Shown: one piece after another, positions 33,724 to 42,737 of the stretch
Layout: the number at the start of each line of letters is the position of its first letter
Numbering within the stretch: position 1 is the stretch's first letter
Assembly: GCA_022775005.1 (NCBI GenBank)
Contig: JALFJR010000014.1
Span: forward strand, 1 to 46,773
Length of the DNA: 46,773 bases
Origin: Parabacteroides sp.
Lineage (GTDB): Bacteria > Bacteroidota > Bacteroidia > Bacteroidales > Tannerellaceae
Direction: 5' to 3'
Notes under the pieces: generated by a model
Databases searched by the model: none
Told to the model about the DNA's origin: nothing
Seen by the model: the letters and a program-made list of their open reading frames with translations, nothing else
Translations under genes and position numbers: made by a program

Positions 33724-33825
33724 TTTTATAGGGCACTTTAGTAAGTTTTAGTGGGATAGTTGGACAGTTTATGTAGGGAATTCACTAACTTTATACCCAC
33801 AAGGAAATGACAAATTAGCAAGGAT

Positions 33826-34458
33826 ATGGCAGAATACATTAAGCAAGAGATGCCCGACATAACGGGCAAGGGGGAGTCGGCCTGCTACTACCGGATGAAG
33901 ATCAACCGGAACGTGACGATGGAGGACTTTATTGAGCAGGTGGCGCAACCGGGGTCGGGCTTGAATCCGGGTACGGTGAAACATGTCATCACACAGGTGA
34001 CTAACAAGTTGGCTTGGATGATGGCCAGTGGTAACTCCGTGACGATTGAAGGGTTGGGCACGTTTAAACCTACGTTGGGGGTCTCTCGATTCAAGGAAAT
34101 GGACACCTTGGAGGGGGATGAGGCTAAGCGCAACGCACAGAGCATCGAGGTGAATGGCGTGAACTTCCGGGTAGATCCCGCTTTGGTGCGCCAGACGGAT
34201 CTTTACTGCACGTTGCACAGAGGCAAGAGCAGCCGATTGCATAAATCGCCCTACACACGGGAGGAGCGGCTCGCCTTGGCGCAGCAATATCTGGATACCC
34301 ATGCGCAAATGTGCGTGGACGACTATGTGCGGCTGACGAGCCTGAGCCGTACGACGGCGGTGCGTGAGCTACAGGCTTTCCGGGATGATCCGCAGAGCGG
34401 CATTGGCTTCCGGGGATTGGGTTCGCACAAGGTGTATGTGCGTCGGCAAGGCGTTTAA
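33826..34458 (+). CDS. HU-related DNA-binding protein with a C-terminal winged-helix-like extension
   Basis: A 210-residue protein of the Bacteroidetes 'histone-like, putative' (TIGR01201) family. Residues ~1-125 are HU-like: YYRMKINRNVTMEDFIEQVA, then VTNKLAWMMASGNSVTIEGLGTFKPTLG, the dimer and arm region. Residues ~135-210 (YTREERLALAQQYLDTHAQM, LTSLSRTTAVRELQAF, and GIGFRGLGSHKVYVRR) look like a winged helix. It probably binds DNA as a dimer; the 21-bp array 100 bp upstream is a possible target. A one-mismatch TAACTTTA element (33786-33793) may be the -7 box. A strong terminator follows. Confidence 0.88.
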   Translation: MAEYIKQEMPDITGKGESACYYRMKINRNVTMEDFIEQVAQPGSGLNPGTVKHVITQVTNKLAWMMASGNSVTIEGLGTFKPTLGVSRFKEMDTLEGDEAKRNAQSIEVNGVNFRVDPALVRQTDLYCTLHRGKSSRLHKSPYTREERLALAQQYLDTHAQMCVDDYVRLTSLSRTTAVRELQAFRDDPQSGIGFRGLGSHKVYVRRQGV

Positions 34459-34479
34459 ACGGCATTGAAACAGATAATA

Positions 34480-34517
34480 AAAGGACACTCCTGATGATTG
34501 CGGGAGCGTCCTTTTTT
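34480..34517 (+). terminator. Rho-independent terminator of the HU-related gene
   Basis: A stem AAAGGAC-A-CTCC / GGAG-C-GTCCTTT with one internal mismatch and a loop of 10-11 nt is followed by a T-run (34512-34517). On the minus strand the A-rich start gives a shorter T-run, so it may also serve the converging beta-galactosidase gene. Confidence 0.88.
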
Positions 34518-34538
34518 GTATAGGGTCGAGCGAGTGGT

Positions 34539-37500
34539 TTACTCGATCTCGATGTTGTGCTTGATCGGCTTCAAGAGGAAGGTGAAGGTATAGTCGCCGT
34601 AGGGAATCTGGTATTCCGGACGGGGAACCGCACCCCAGCTGTTCACACAACCCATACCCATCTGTACCTTATCGAAGAGGAAGTTGGTCAAGTTGGCCTC
34701 GTCCACCTCGGGTGAGTGGCGTTGATCCTTCTCTGCGCCGTCGTCGAGCGACTCCATCGTGTAGTGGAGGGCGGAAGCGGAGAAGGGCTCAGCAGCTACT
34801 ACCTCCAAGCCATTGCCTGCCTGGTTGAAGAGACGCCACCAGCGGATGTCGCTCTTCGTACCGTTCTCTTGCGGGCGGATGTAGGAATAGAACTGCTCAT
34901 CCACGGTTTGGCGGTAGATGCCTAACTGGGCAGTACCCTGACGGTCGATGTAGTTCTCCACCGGTCCGCGACCGTAGTACTCAATCTGGCTGAAGCACTT
35001 AGGCATCGGCATCTGCATACCGAAGCGGAACATATTGGATACCTTAGCGTTCTTGTCGGCGGTCATCGCCTCGTTCACCAAGATGGCTCCCTCATTGTTG
35101 ATGCGATAGGTCATCACTAATTTGGCGGAAACCTCCGGCATATCATAGGTTGCCTCCACAACAGCCAAGCCCTCCTCCATACGCTGGTTGAGGCCCGTCA
35201 GCTTCATCTTCGGATTCTTCCAAGCGGCATAGCGTTGCTGCAAGCCTGCGCCATAGTCGTTGTCGGTCGGGGCACGCCAGAAGTTGGGTTTCAAGGCCTC
35301 ACCATCGACGATCATCTCCTGGCCCTTCACGGCATAGCGAGTCAAAAGACCACTCTTGCGGTTGAACTCAGCCTGGAAGCCACAACCGGAGACGATGAGG
35401 TAGTTCTGATCGTTGTCGGTAATTGTCGGGAGTGTGGTCTCTACGTTGGTCTGCGTAGCGTTGGCCAACTTCAGCTCCGGAGCCTTGTAGGGGTTGATCG
35501 TCAGCTGATCTTTTGCCACCTCATGACCGGCGGGGAGCAAACCCTCGCGGTTCTTCAACTTATAGGAAACGTTGAGCAGCCACTCCGTGCATTGACAGGT
35601 CTTGCCCAGATCCAACTTCAGGTTGACGGTCTGCTGCGGCGCAACCTTCAGGTCATCTATGCGTCCGCTGCGCAATACCTTACCGCCCTTCAGCACTTGC
35701 CACTCCATGTAGTAGGCCGAAAGATCACGGAAGAAGTTCTCGTTGTAGATCTTGATCTCGCCATTCTTCAGGTCTGCGCCCGGGGTTGTCCAGATGTTCT
35801 GGTAGTAGTAGCCTACCTCATACATGTGGGGGTTGGGCACACGATCCGGACTGATCAGACCATTATCACAGAAGTTGTTGTCGCTGGCATCAAAGCGGTT
35901 GAAGTCGCCACCGTAAGCATAGATCATCTTGCCGTTCTTGCCTTTCCAGCGTACAGATTGATCGACGAAGTCCCAGATGAATCCACCTTGGTACTTCGGA
36001 TATTTACGGATCAGGTCCCAATACTCCTTGAAGCCACCTTGAGAGTTACCCATCGCATGGGCATACTCACATTGGATCAATGGCTTTTGGTTAGCTGCGT
36101 CCTCGCAATAGGCTGCGCTGCGGTCGTAGTCTAAATACATGGGGCAGTAGATGTCGGTCTTGCCCGTTTTGCCTGCCTGCTCATATTGTACGGCACGGGA
36201 GGGATCCTCCGCCTTGATCCAGTCGTAAGCCGCCTCGAAGTTGGGGCCATAGCCAGCCTCGTTGCCAAGCGACCAGAAGATGATGCTGGGGTGGTTATAG
36301 CCACGCTGCACGTTGCGTTGGTTGCGCTCTAAGTGCGCCTTGGCATAGGAGGGATTCTTTGCCAATGTCTTCTCACCATAGCCCATACCGTGCGACTCTA
36401 CGTTGGCCTCCGCTACGACATAGATTCCATATTGGTCGCAGAGGTCATACCAAAGGTTGGCATCGGGATAGTGGCAGGTACGCACAGCGTTGAGGTTGAA
36501 TTTCTTCATGATCTGGATGTCTTGGATCATGCGCTCCCGAGAGAGTACATAGCCACCGTCTGGATCCAGCTCGTGGCGGTCAGCGCCCTTGAAGAGCACT
36601 GGCTGGCCATTCACCAGGATCTGTGCGTTCTTCAGCTCGATCTTGCGGAAACCTACCTTCACGGGGATTACCTCCAAGGTCTTGTCGCCCTGCTTCAGGG
36701 TCGCACGCAAGGTATAGAGATAGGGTGTCTCGGCTGACCACTTTTGGGGTGCGTTGACCTCTAACTTGGCGGTTGTCTTGCCTGAGGCGTTTACGGTCTG
36801 TTGAGCCACGGACTTACCTGCTGCGTCGAGCAGCTCTAACTCGATATTGCCCTTGCCTTTCACGTCCATATTGACAGACAGCGAGCCGTTCTGGTAGTTG
36901 GCATCCAGATCGGGTGTCACACGGATGTCGGCGATCTGCTGTTGATTGCGAGTGTAGAGGTAGCAATCACGACCTACGCCGGAGTAGCGGAAGAAGTCTT
37001 GATCCTCCAAGTAGGTACCGTCACACCAACGGAACACCTGGAATGCGATCAGGTTCTTCTGTCCCGGCTTCAGGTAGCGGGTGAGATCGAACTCTGCCTC
37101 CAACTTGCTGTCCTCGCTGTAACCCACGTATTGTCCATTCACCCAAAGATACATGTTGGAAGTTACGGAACCGAAATGCGCCATGATCTGCTTGCCTTTC
37201 CAGTCGGCGGGCACCACAATCTCCCGGCGGTAAGAACCGACATGATTCTCTTTGGTTGGTACCTGCGGAGGGTTGTTCTTGAACTGCTCACGCCAAGCGT
37301 AGCCCACATTGACATAGATCGGGTCGCCATAGCCATTAAGTTCCCATACGGCGGGCACCTGCATGTTGTCCCATCCCTTGTCGTTATAGCCTACTCGCCA
37401 GAAATCAGTCGGACGAGCCTCTGCATCACGCACCCAGAAGAATTTCCAAGTACCATTGAGTGTCATAAAATTGACTGAAAGCTCTTTATTTGCCTTTTGC

Positions 37501-37649
37501 GCCATTTCGGCGTTCTCGTAAGCAAAGTAACTGGTGTGCATTGGCGCACGGTTGACAGCATTGACCGTCGGGTCAAGCCATTCGTTTGACTGAGCCGTCG
37601 CCGAGAAAGCGAGAGCGGCAAACAGTCCGGTCATCCATTGTCGTTTCAT
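34539..37649 (-). CDS. Beta-galactosidase, glycoside hydrolase family 2, secreted
   Basis: A 1036-residue GH2 enzyme with a signal peptide (MKRQWMTGLFAALAFSATAQ), so it acts in the periplasm or at the surface, unlike cytoplasmic LacZ. Order of domains: jelly-roll sugar-binding (about 60-220, including TWKFFWVRDAEARP), immunoglobulin-like, the TIM barrel with acid/base E464 in SLGNEAGYGP and nucleophile E528 in QCEYAHAMGNS, then a second Ig-like region and the beta-galactosidase small-chain domain ending RPEYQIPYGDYTF. E461 and E537 are the E. coli LacZ equivalents. It is last in a tight run after an MFS transporter and an S9 peptidase. Confidence 0.95.
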   Translation of the reverse strand: MKRQWMTGLFAALAFSATAQSNEWLDPTVNAVNRAPMHTSYFAYENAEMAQKANKELSVNFMTLNGTWKFFWVRDAEARPTDFWRVGYNDKGWDNMQVPAVWELNGYGDPIYVNVGYAWREQFKNNPPQVPTKENHVGSYRREIVVPADWKGKQIMAHFGSVTSNMYLWVNGQYVGYSEDSKLEAEFDLTRYLKPGQKNLIAFQVFRWCDGTYLEDQDFFRYSGVGRDCYLYTRNQQQIADIRVTPDLDANYQNGSLSVNMDVKGKGNIELELLDAAGKSVAQQTVNASGKTTAKLEVNAPQKWSAETPYLYTLRATLKQGDKTLEVIPVKVGFRKIELKNAQILVNGQPVLFKGADRHELDPDGGYVLSRERMIQDIQIMKKFNLNAVRTCHYPDANLWYDLCDQYGIYVVAEANVESHGMGYGEKTLAKNPSYAKAHLERNQRNVQRGYNHPSIIFWSLGNEAGYGPNFEAAYDWIKAEDPSRAVQYEQAGKTGKTDIYCPMYLDYDRSAAYCEDAANQKPLIQCEYAHAMGNSQGGFKEYWDLIRKYPKYQGGFIWDFVDQSVRWKGKNGKMIYAYGGDFNRFDASDNNFCDNGLISPDRVPNPHMYEVGYYYQNIWTTPGADLKNGEIKIYNENFFRDLSAYYMEWQVLKGGKVLRSGRIDDLKVAPQQTVNLKLDLGKTCQCTEWLLNVSYKLKNREGLLPAGHEVAKDQLTINPYKAPELKLANATQTNVETTLPTITDNDQNYLIVSGCGFQAEFNRKSGLLTRYAVKGQEMIVDGEALKPNFWRAPTDNDYGAGLQQRYAAWKNPKMKLTGLNQRMEEGLAVVEATYDMPEVSAKLVMTYRINNEGAILVNEAMTADKNAKVSNMFRFGMQMPMPKCFSQIEYYGRGPVENYIDRQGTAQLGIYRQTVDEQFYSYIRPQENGTKSDIRWWRLFNQAGNGLEVVAAEPFSASALHYTMESLDDGAEKDQRHSPEVDEANLTNFLFDKVQMGMGCVNSWGAVPRPEYQIPYGDYTFTFLLKPIKHNIEIE

Positions 37650-37655
37650 GTTATA

Positions 37656-38822
37656 CTATTTAAGTGTGTTTAATCTGTGTTGCAAAACTAAGAATAAAAA
37701 TCCGGGTAAACCTATAATCAAGGCGGAAATCAGCAATGCAACCTGCAAAGAGTAGTAATCGTTGAGCCATCCGATGAAAGGGGCGATTGCCGCAAAGAGC
37801 AACCGGATGATGAAGTTGCGGATGGAGAGCACTGTGGCTCGCATCTCCGAAAAGGTCATCTGGTTGATGTACCCTTTGAGGATGGGGGTGGCAAATCCTC
37901 TCACGATATAGAAGAGGAAAAGGATCGCCAAGCAAGCGTATGTCAGTGGCAACAGCGCTAAGGCCGCATAGCCTCCTACGATCACGACGAGAATCAATCC
38001 ATTGGAACGACGCATCCCCAATGCCTGCTCTACCCGGTCGGAATAGAGGGCGGCGATGCCTACGGTCAGGTTGAGCACTGTCCAGATCACGCCATAGTAG
38101 GAGGTAGGTGTTTGTAGTTGCATCAAGATGGGTTGCACAAACCAGGCCATGGTCAGTGTGGCCGCTCCGATGATGCCAGAGAAGAGAATGTTGTAGCGTA
38201 GCGCCTTGTTCTCGCCTAAGGAATAGCGGATGATGCGCAGCATCTCACCGGCTGGGTTGCGCACAGCTCTACTGTGGTTGTACTCCCGGATAGCCAAGGC
38301 CGCCGGGATGCCGATGAAGGCCACGATCACTTGTCCATAGAAGGGGAAGCGGAGGGAATAGGCCGCCAGCAAACCACCGAAGATGCCGGCGATGGCCTCG
38401 GCGAAATTGCCGATCATCGTCAACCGACCTTCGTAACGCAGGTAATGTTGCTCCGCCTTGTAGTGGGCGGCTGTGTCGTAGAGCAAAGCGGAGTCAGCCC
38501 CGTTCACCAAGGTCTGTCCCGCGCCCAAGAGCAGTTCTGCGCAGAGAAAGGCGGAAAAGGCTCCGGTGAAGGAGTAGAGTAGATAACCCAAGAAAAAGAG
38601 CACGCTGCCCCAAAAGAGGCAGCGCTTTCGTCCCCAGACATCCGCTAAATAGCCGGAGGGAATCTCCAAGGTCACGGCCGCCACGGAATAGACACTCTTC
38701 AAGACGAATACCTCATGCAGCCCCAAGCCCTGCTCTTCATAGAAGAGCACGATGATCGGCATCACCAAGGAGAACCACTTGGAGAGCTTGATGAGGTAGA
38801 GGGCAAACAGATTCCTTCTCAT
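37656..38822 (-). CDS. MFS transporter
   Basis: A 388-residue protein with about twelve membrane helices. The A motif between helices 2 and 3 reads GYLADVWGRKRCLFWG. It begins 3 nt after the S9 peptidase stop and ends 6 nt before the beta-galactosidase start, so the three are surely one transcript. The substrate is not readable from the sequence; import of a peptide or sugar product, or drug export, are possible. Confidence 0.9.
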   Translation of the reverse strand: MRRNLFALYLIKLSKWFSLVMPIIVLFYEEQGLGLHEVFVLKSVYSVAAVTLEIPSGYLADVWGRKRCLFWGSVLFFLGYLLYSFTGAFSAFLCAELLLGAGQTLVNGADSALLYDTAAHYKAEQHYLRYEGRLTMIGNFAEAIAGIFGGLLAAYSLRFPFYGQVIVAFIGIPAALAIREYNHSRAVRNPAGEMLRIIRYSLGENKALRYNILFSGIIGAATLTMAWFVQPILMQLQTPTSYYGVIWTVLNLTVGIAALYSDRVEQALGMRRSNGLILVVIVGGYAALALLPLTYACLAILFLFYIVRGFATPILKGYINQMTFSEMRATVLSIRNFIIRLLFAAIAPFIGWLNDYYSLQVALLISALIIGLPGFLFLVLQHRLNTLK

Positions 38823-38825
38823 CGC

Positions 38826-41306
38826 TTACAAATCACGGGTTGGATAGAGCGCTTCCCACCATTCCGGTTCATCTTTCAGCCATTTGGCGAACCAGGCGAA
38901 GATGCTGTTGTGCCAACCGAGTCGCTTGGTGTAGTCGGCCACGCCATGATTCTCGCCATCCACCTGCACGAGTGCCACCTCTTTGCCTAAGATCTTCAAG
39001 GCAGCGAACATTTGGATGCTCTCACCCACAGGCACGTTGGTATCGGCATTGCCATGAATCAACAGCAATGGCGTGTTGATCTTATCGGCATGAAAGAGCG
39101 GGCTGTGCTCGGTAAAAAAGGTTGGATTGTTCCATGGATAGGTGCCGGTGTTGGCGGAGGAGCAATAGCCGTAGCCCCAATAGCCTTCCCCCCAGTAGCT
39201 GCTGAGTGCGCTGATACCGGCATGACTGACCGCTGCTGCGAAGATGTCGGTGCGGGTTTGTAGGTATTGCGTCATGAAACCGCCATAGCTGGCTCCACAG
39301 CATCCCACCTTCTTCGCATCTACAAAGGGATGTTCTTGGCAGAACCGCTTGGTTCCTTCGATGATCTCATCGGCTGTGCGTGTTCCCCAAGCGTTGACAT
39401 GGCGGGCGGCAAACTCCTGCCCGAAGCCGGTCGTACCGCTGGGGTTGAGGATATAGACCACATAGCCCATTGCCGCATAGAAATGACCAGAGAAGCTCAT
39501 CTCTAAGGCTCGGTTCGTGGGAGAGGTACCTCCGTAGTAATAGACAATCATCGGATACTTTTTCGTGGCGTCGAAATGGGGAGGCAAGTAGTAGCGACCC
39601 TGGATGCGGCTACCGTCTGCACTGACGAAATTCCAATCGTGCGCTTCGCCCAGTGTGACATCTTTTAGTTTCTCGGCCGAGAGGTCATCGAGCAATCGCT
39701 CCTTGCCAGCCTTGAGGTCATAGGCATAGAGCCGTTTGGCATTGCTGATGCTTTGGCCATAGTAGCAGAGCATGGGGCTCTTTTCGGCCAGGGCAAAACT
39801 CTGCACTACCTCTTCTGCGGTCTTTATCGCCTGCATCTTCCCGCTTTTCGGGTCACAGACGTAGAGTCGTTGGTAATCCTCATCTTCGGTTTGCAGATAG
39901 ATCTTTCCGTCTGCCCGGCTCCACACGGCCGACATCACGCAGGGATTGAACTCCTTAGTGAGCGCTTGGGCCTTTTGCGTAGCCAGATCATAGAGGAAAA
40001 GTTGGTAATCATAATGGTTGGATTGCTGCTCGGGCAGGATGTTCAAGCCGATGTTATCAAACGCTTCTCCGGTGCCTGTCACCAACAGCTGTTTGCCGTC
40101 GGGCGAGAAAGCCGCTTGCATGATGAATGGCTGCTTTTCCCACAGCGTATCGACCGCCATGGTTTGGAGGTCGAGTCGATAAAGCGATTGGGTGGAGAAG
40201 GGCACTTGAGTCAGGTCATCGTGACTGGTCGTATATATAATGTAGCGGCTATCAGCGCTCACGTCGTTCAAGTAGGTTGAGTTATGGCCAAAGGTGAGCT
40301 GTTGGAAAAGGCCGCTTGCCAAGTCATACCGCCACAAGAAGGAGCGGTTGCGATAGCCGTCGATGCGATCATCGGGCACCAAGACACGGATGAAATCGGG
40401 ATGCTCTTTCGGCCCCTCCTCCTCGCAGGTGAAGAGCAACGTCTGTTCGTCGGGCGTGAAGACAAAATAGCCTTCGGGCAGTTGCTTGGCCAAAGAGGTT
40501 TGGGTGAAAGTAGCCGGATCGACAGTGATCAGTTCCCTGCCCGATGCGTTCGTTTGCGTGTAATAGAGGCGGTCGCTTTGCGGCATCCATTCCGCTTGGT
40601 TCAAGAAGCCGTTCTCTTCCAACAAGACACGTCCGGTAGCGGTCTCTATTAAGCGAGCGAAATAGTCGGTTTTATCTGCCGATTGGCGGTCATAGAGGCG
40701 CACCAAAAGGTATTTTCCACTGGGCGAAAGCTGTGCGGCTTGGTAGTTCTTGCCGTCGAGCATCAGCTTCGGATGGTAATAACGTTCTGGATCTGTCGAA
40801 GCAACTACCGATGCGGTCTGGTCGCTCTTGAAGGTAGCCTGCAGTTTCGGGGCAACGCTGTCTTGTGGGGTAGTCAGGTATTTCACCACAACCTGATAAC
40901 GTTTAGGCTCCATGACCAATTCGGAGGAGCTGCCTACGCTTTGTCCCTCCACGAAGACCTCCATGTGATCGGCACCGCTTACGCTGAGCGTTCCCTTCAC
41001 GTAGCGATCGCTACGCAGGTAGAAGGAGAGGAGATTCAAGGTATAACGATCTGATTTTTCGGAAAGATTCTCAGAGAGATCAACGGTGCGGGCGTCAGCC
41101 AAGGCTCTGTCTGTAGAGAGGTTGGCTTTCAGTAGGTTCTTTGTGTCGAAGGCTTGGCCGTTGACATCGGTACTGTCGGCCAAGATTGGGCTTTGCACGG
41201 GGTAGGGCCCTGCCAAGAGAGCCTGCTTCACGGTTACTTCTGTCTGCGCTTGCAGCGAGAAGGCGGAGAGGCATAAAGCCGATAGGAAGAAGAAAGGTTT
41301 ATACAT
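38826..41306 (-). CDS. S9-family serine peptidase (prolyl oligopeptidase / dipeptidyl peptidase type), secreted
   Basis: An 826-residue protein. The signal peptide is MYKPFFFLSALCLSAFSLQAQ. A beta-propeller of WD/TolB-like blades fills about 180-540 (SPSGKYLLVRLY; FSPDGKQLLVTG). The alpha/beta-hydrolase domain (about 590-826) has the triad S673 in CGASYGGFMT, D755 in HGNADTNVP and H787 in GENHGVADY. Such enzymes cleave after proline or alanine at peptide ends in the periplasm. It precedes the MFS and beta-galactosidase genes. Its length fits DPP-like S9 enzymes of Bacteroidetes. Confidence 0.93.
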   Translation of the reverse strand: MYKPFFFLSALCLSAFSLQAQTEVTVKQALLAGPYPVQSPILADSTDVNGQAFDTKNLLKANLSTDRALADARTVDLSENLSEKSDRYTLNLLSFYLRSDRYVKGTLSVSGADHMEVFVEGQSVGSSSELVMEPKRYQVVVKYLTTPQDSVAPKLQATFKSDQTASVVASTDPERYYHPKLMLDGKNYQAAQLSPSGKYLLVRLYDRQSADKTDYFARLIETATGRVLLEENGFLNQAEWMPQSDRLYYTQTNASGRELITVDPATFTQTSLAKQLPEGYFVFTPDEQTLLFTCEEEGPKEHPDFIRVLVPDDRIDGYRNRSFLWRYDLASGLFQQLTFGHNSTYLNDVSADSRYIIYTTSHDDLTQVPFSTQSLYRLDLQTMAVDTLWEKQPFIMQAAFSPDGKQLLVTGTGEAFDNIGLNILPEQQSNHYDYQLFLYDLATQKAQALTKEFNPCVMSAVWSRADGKIYLQTEDEDYQRLYVCDPKSGKMQAIKTAEEVVQSFALAEKSPMLCYYGQSISNAKRLYAYDLKAGKERLLDDLSAEKLKDVTLGEAHDWNFVSADGSRIQGRYYLPPHFDATKKYPMIVYYYGGTSPTNRALEMSFSGHFYAAMGYVVYILNPSGTTGFGQEFAARHVNAWGTRTADEIIEGTKRFCQEHPFVDAKKVGCCGASYGGFMTQYLQTRTDIFAAAVSHAGISALSSYWGEGYWGYGYCSSANTGTYPWNNPTFFTEHSPLFHADKINTPLLLIHGNADTNVPVGESIQMFAALKILGKEVALVQVDGENHGVADYTKRLGWHNSIFAWFAKWLKDEPEWWEALYPTRDL

Positions 41307-41348
41307 ATTATATATGGTATCTATTTAATCGGATTATTCAGGTTTTTA

Positions 41349-42164
41349 TCAATCGAAGGGACCTTCCCACACGAAGCAATCCTTAAAAAGCGGTTCCTGT
41401 TTGAAGTCGGTCGGCTGTGCGAAGAGGCCAAACACGGAGGAGCCTGAACCAGACATGGCGGCATACAGCGCACCTTTCGTATAGAGCTTCTCCTTGATTT
41501 GCTCGATCAGCGGATGCCGGGGAAAGACACTCGCCTCGAAATCGTTGACCATCGCCTCTTTCCATTGATCGACGGGCAGCTGGATGATCTCTTTCAGGGA
41601 GCGAGCTGGTGCGCAAGGGGTTACCTGGGCATAGGCTTCGGCCGTAGAGACAGCCACTTCCGGCTTCACCAAACAGAGGTGGTAGCCCTTCAATGAGAGG
41701 GAGATTGACTCGAAACAATTACCTGTCCCCGTAGCGAAAACCGGTTGGTTACGGATGAAGAAGGGACAATCGGCTCCAATGGGTGCGGCAATGGCCTCTA
41801 ACTCCTCAGGTGTGAGTCCTAACCGACAGCAGTCGTTGACTAATCGCAACATAAAAGCCGCGTCTGCGGAGCCTCCTCCCAAGCCGGCACCAAAAGGGAT
41901 GGCTTTCAACAGATGGATCTCCAAGGGAGGAACCTCTCGCACCTTTCGCAAGGCATGGAGCGCACGGAACACCAAGTTTTTCTCGGGTGGCGTATCTACC
42001 GCAATGCCGGTGGCGTGGAAACTATCTGCTTGGGCAGGGATAACCTCCAAAGCCTCCTTCACCGGGATGGGATAAAAGATGGTTTCTATATTATGGTAGC
42101 CGTCGGGGCGTTTGCTGACGACATTCAGCCCCAAGTTGATTTTTGCGTTTGGAAAACAGATCAT
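41349..42164 (-). CDS. ispE: 4-diphosphocytidyl-2-C-methyl-D-erythritol kinase
   Basis: A 271-residue GHMP kinase of the MEP isoprenoid pathway. It begins MICFPNAKINLGLNVVSKRPDGYHNIETIF, split across the start strands; the ATP loop is PFGAGLGGGSADAAF at about 90-104, and the third motif is AAMSGSGSSVFGLF. It phosphorylates CDP-methylerythritol. The 42-bp gap to the S9 peptidase gene shows no terminator. Confidence 0.96.
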   Translation of the reverse strand: MICFPNAKINLGLNVVSKRPDGYHNIETIFYPIPVKEALEVIPAQADSFHATGIAVDTPPEKNLVFRALHALRKVREVPPLEIHLLKAIPFGAGLGGGSADAAFMLRLVNDCCRLGLTPEELEAIAAPIGADCPFFIRNQPVFATGTGNCFESISLSLKGYHLCLVKPEVAVSTAEAYAQVTPCAPARSLKEIIQLPVDQWKEAMVNDFEASVFPRHPLIEQIKEKLYTKGALYAAMSGSGSSVFGLFAQPTDFKQEPLFKDCFVWEGPFD

Positions 42165-42184
42165 GTGGAATGAGCTTATAAATA

Positions 42185-42727
42185 TTATGAGAATGAATCG
42201 AGTAGGGGCAGTGCGCCTTCATGTGCTAACAACCAGCGCTTGGCCGCTAATCCTCCCGCATACCCCGTCAGATCGCCCGACTTCCCAATGACACGGTGGC
42301 AAGGAATGAACAGGGAGAGGGGATTGGCTCCAATGGCGTTGGCTACGGCACGCACCGCCCTCGGTCGGCCTATTTGCTGGGCAACAGAAAGATAGGAACA
42401 GGTCTTGCCGTATGGGATCTTTCGCAAAACCTCCCATATCTCCTGTTGGAAAGCGGTACCTACGAGTCGTAAAGGAAGGGTGAACGTCTGTCGCTCACCC
42501 TCGAAATAGGCTTGCAATTGCGTGCGGGCTTCTCGCAGCAAAGGGGTATCACATGGTTGAAAAACGACGTGCAATCCCTTTTGCATCCGGCGAACCATTG
42601 CTTCCCTTCGGGAGGGGTTGATCAGCCAGTCGCATAAACAAAGTGTTCCCTCACACTCGCCTAAGAGTAAATCGCCGGCAGGCGAGGGAAAAACTTGTGT
42701 GTATAAGATCGGATCCTGTACGGGCAT
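42185..42727 (-). CDS. ogt: Methylated-DNA-[protein]-cysteine S-methyltransferase
   Basis: A 180-residue O6-alkylguanine-DNA alkyltransferase. The helix-turn-helix region is TAFQQEIWEVLRKIPYGKTCSYLSVAQQIG, given here in two parts, followed by the active site C143 in PCHRVIG and the AGGLAAKRWLLAHE end. The protein accepts the alkyl group irreversibly on C143. ATG 42727 replaces a TTG at 42733. It starts 10 nt after the pepP stop and ends 20 nt before ispE. Confidence 0.95.
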   Translation of the reverse strand: MPVQDPILYTQVFPSPAGDLLLGECEGTLCLCDWLINPSRREAMVRRMQKGLHVVFQPCDTPLLREARTQLQAYFEGERQTFTLPLRLVGTAFQQEIWEVLRKIPYGKTCSYLSVAQQIGRPRAVRAVANAIGANPLSLFIPCHRVIGKSGDLTGYAGGLAAKRWLLAHEGALPLLDSFS

Positions 42728-42737
42728 GACCAATCAA

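Noticed and set aside
35235-36134. 299-residue open frame antisense to the beta-galactosidase gene
   Set aside because: It is opposite a GH2 gene with complete catalytic motifs, and its translation shows only the low-complexity pattern of a shadow frame.
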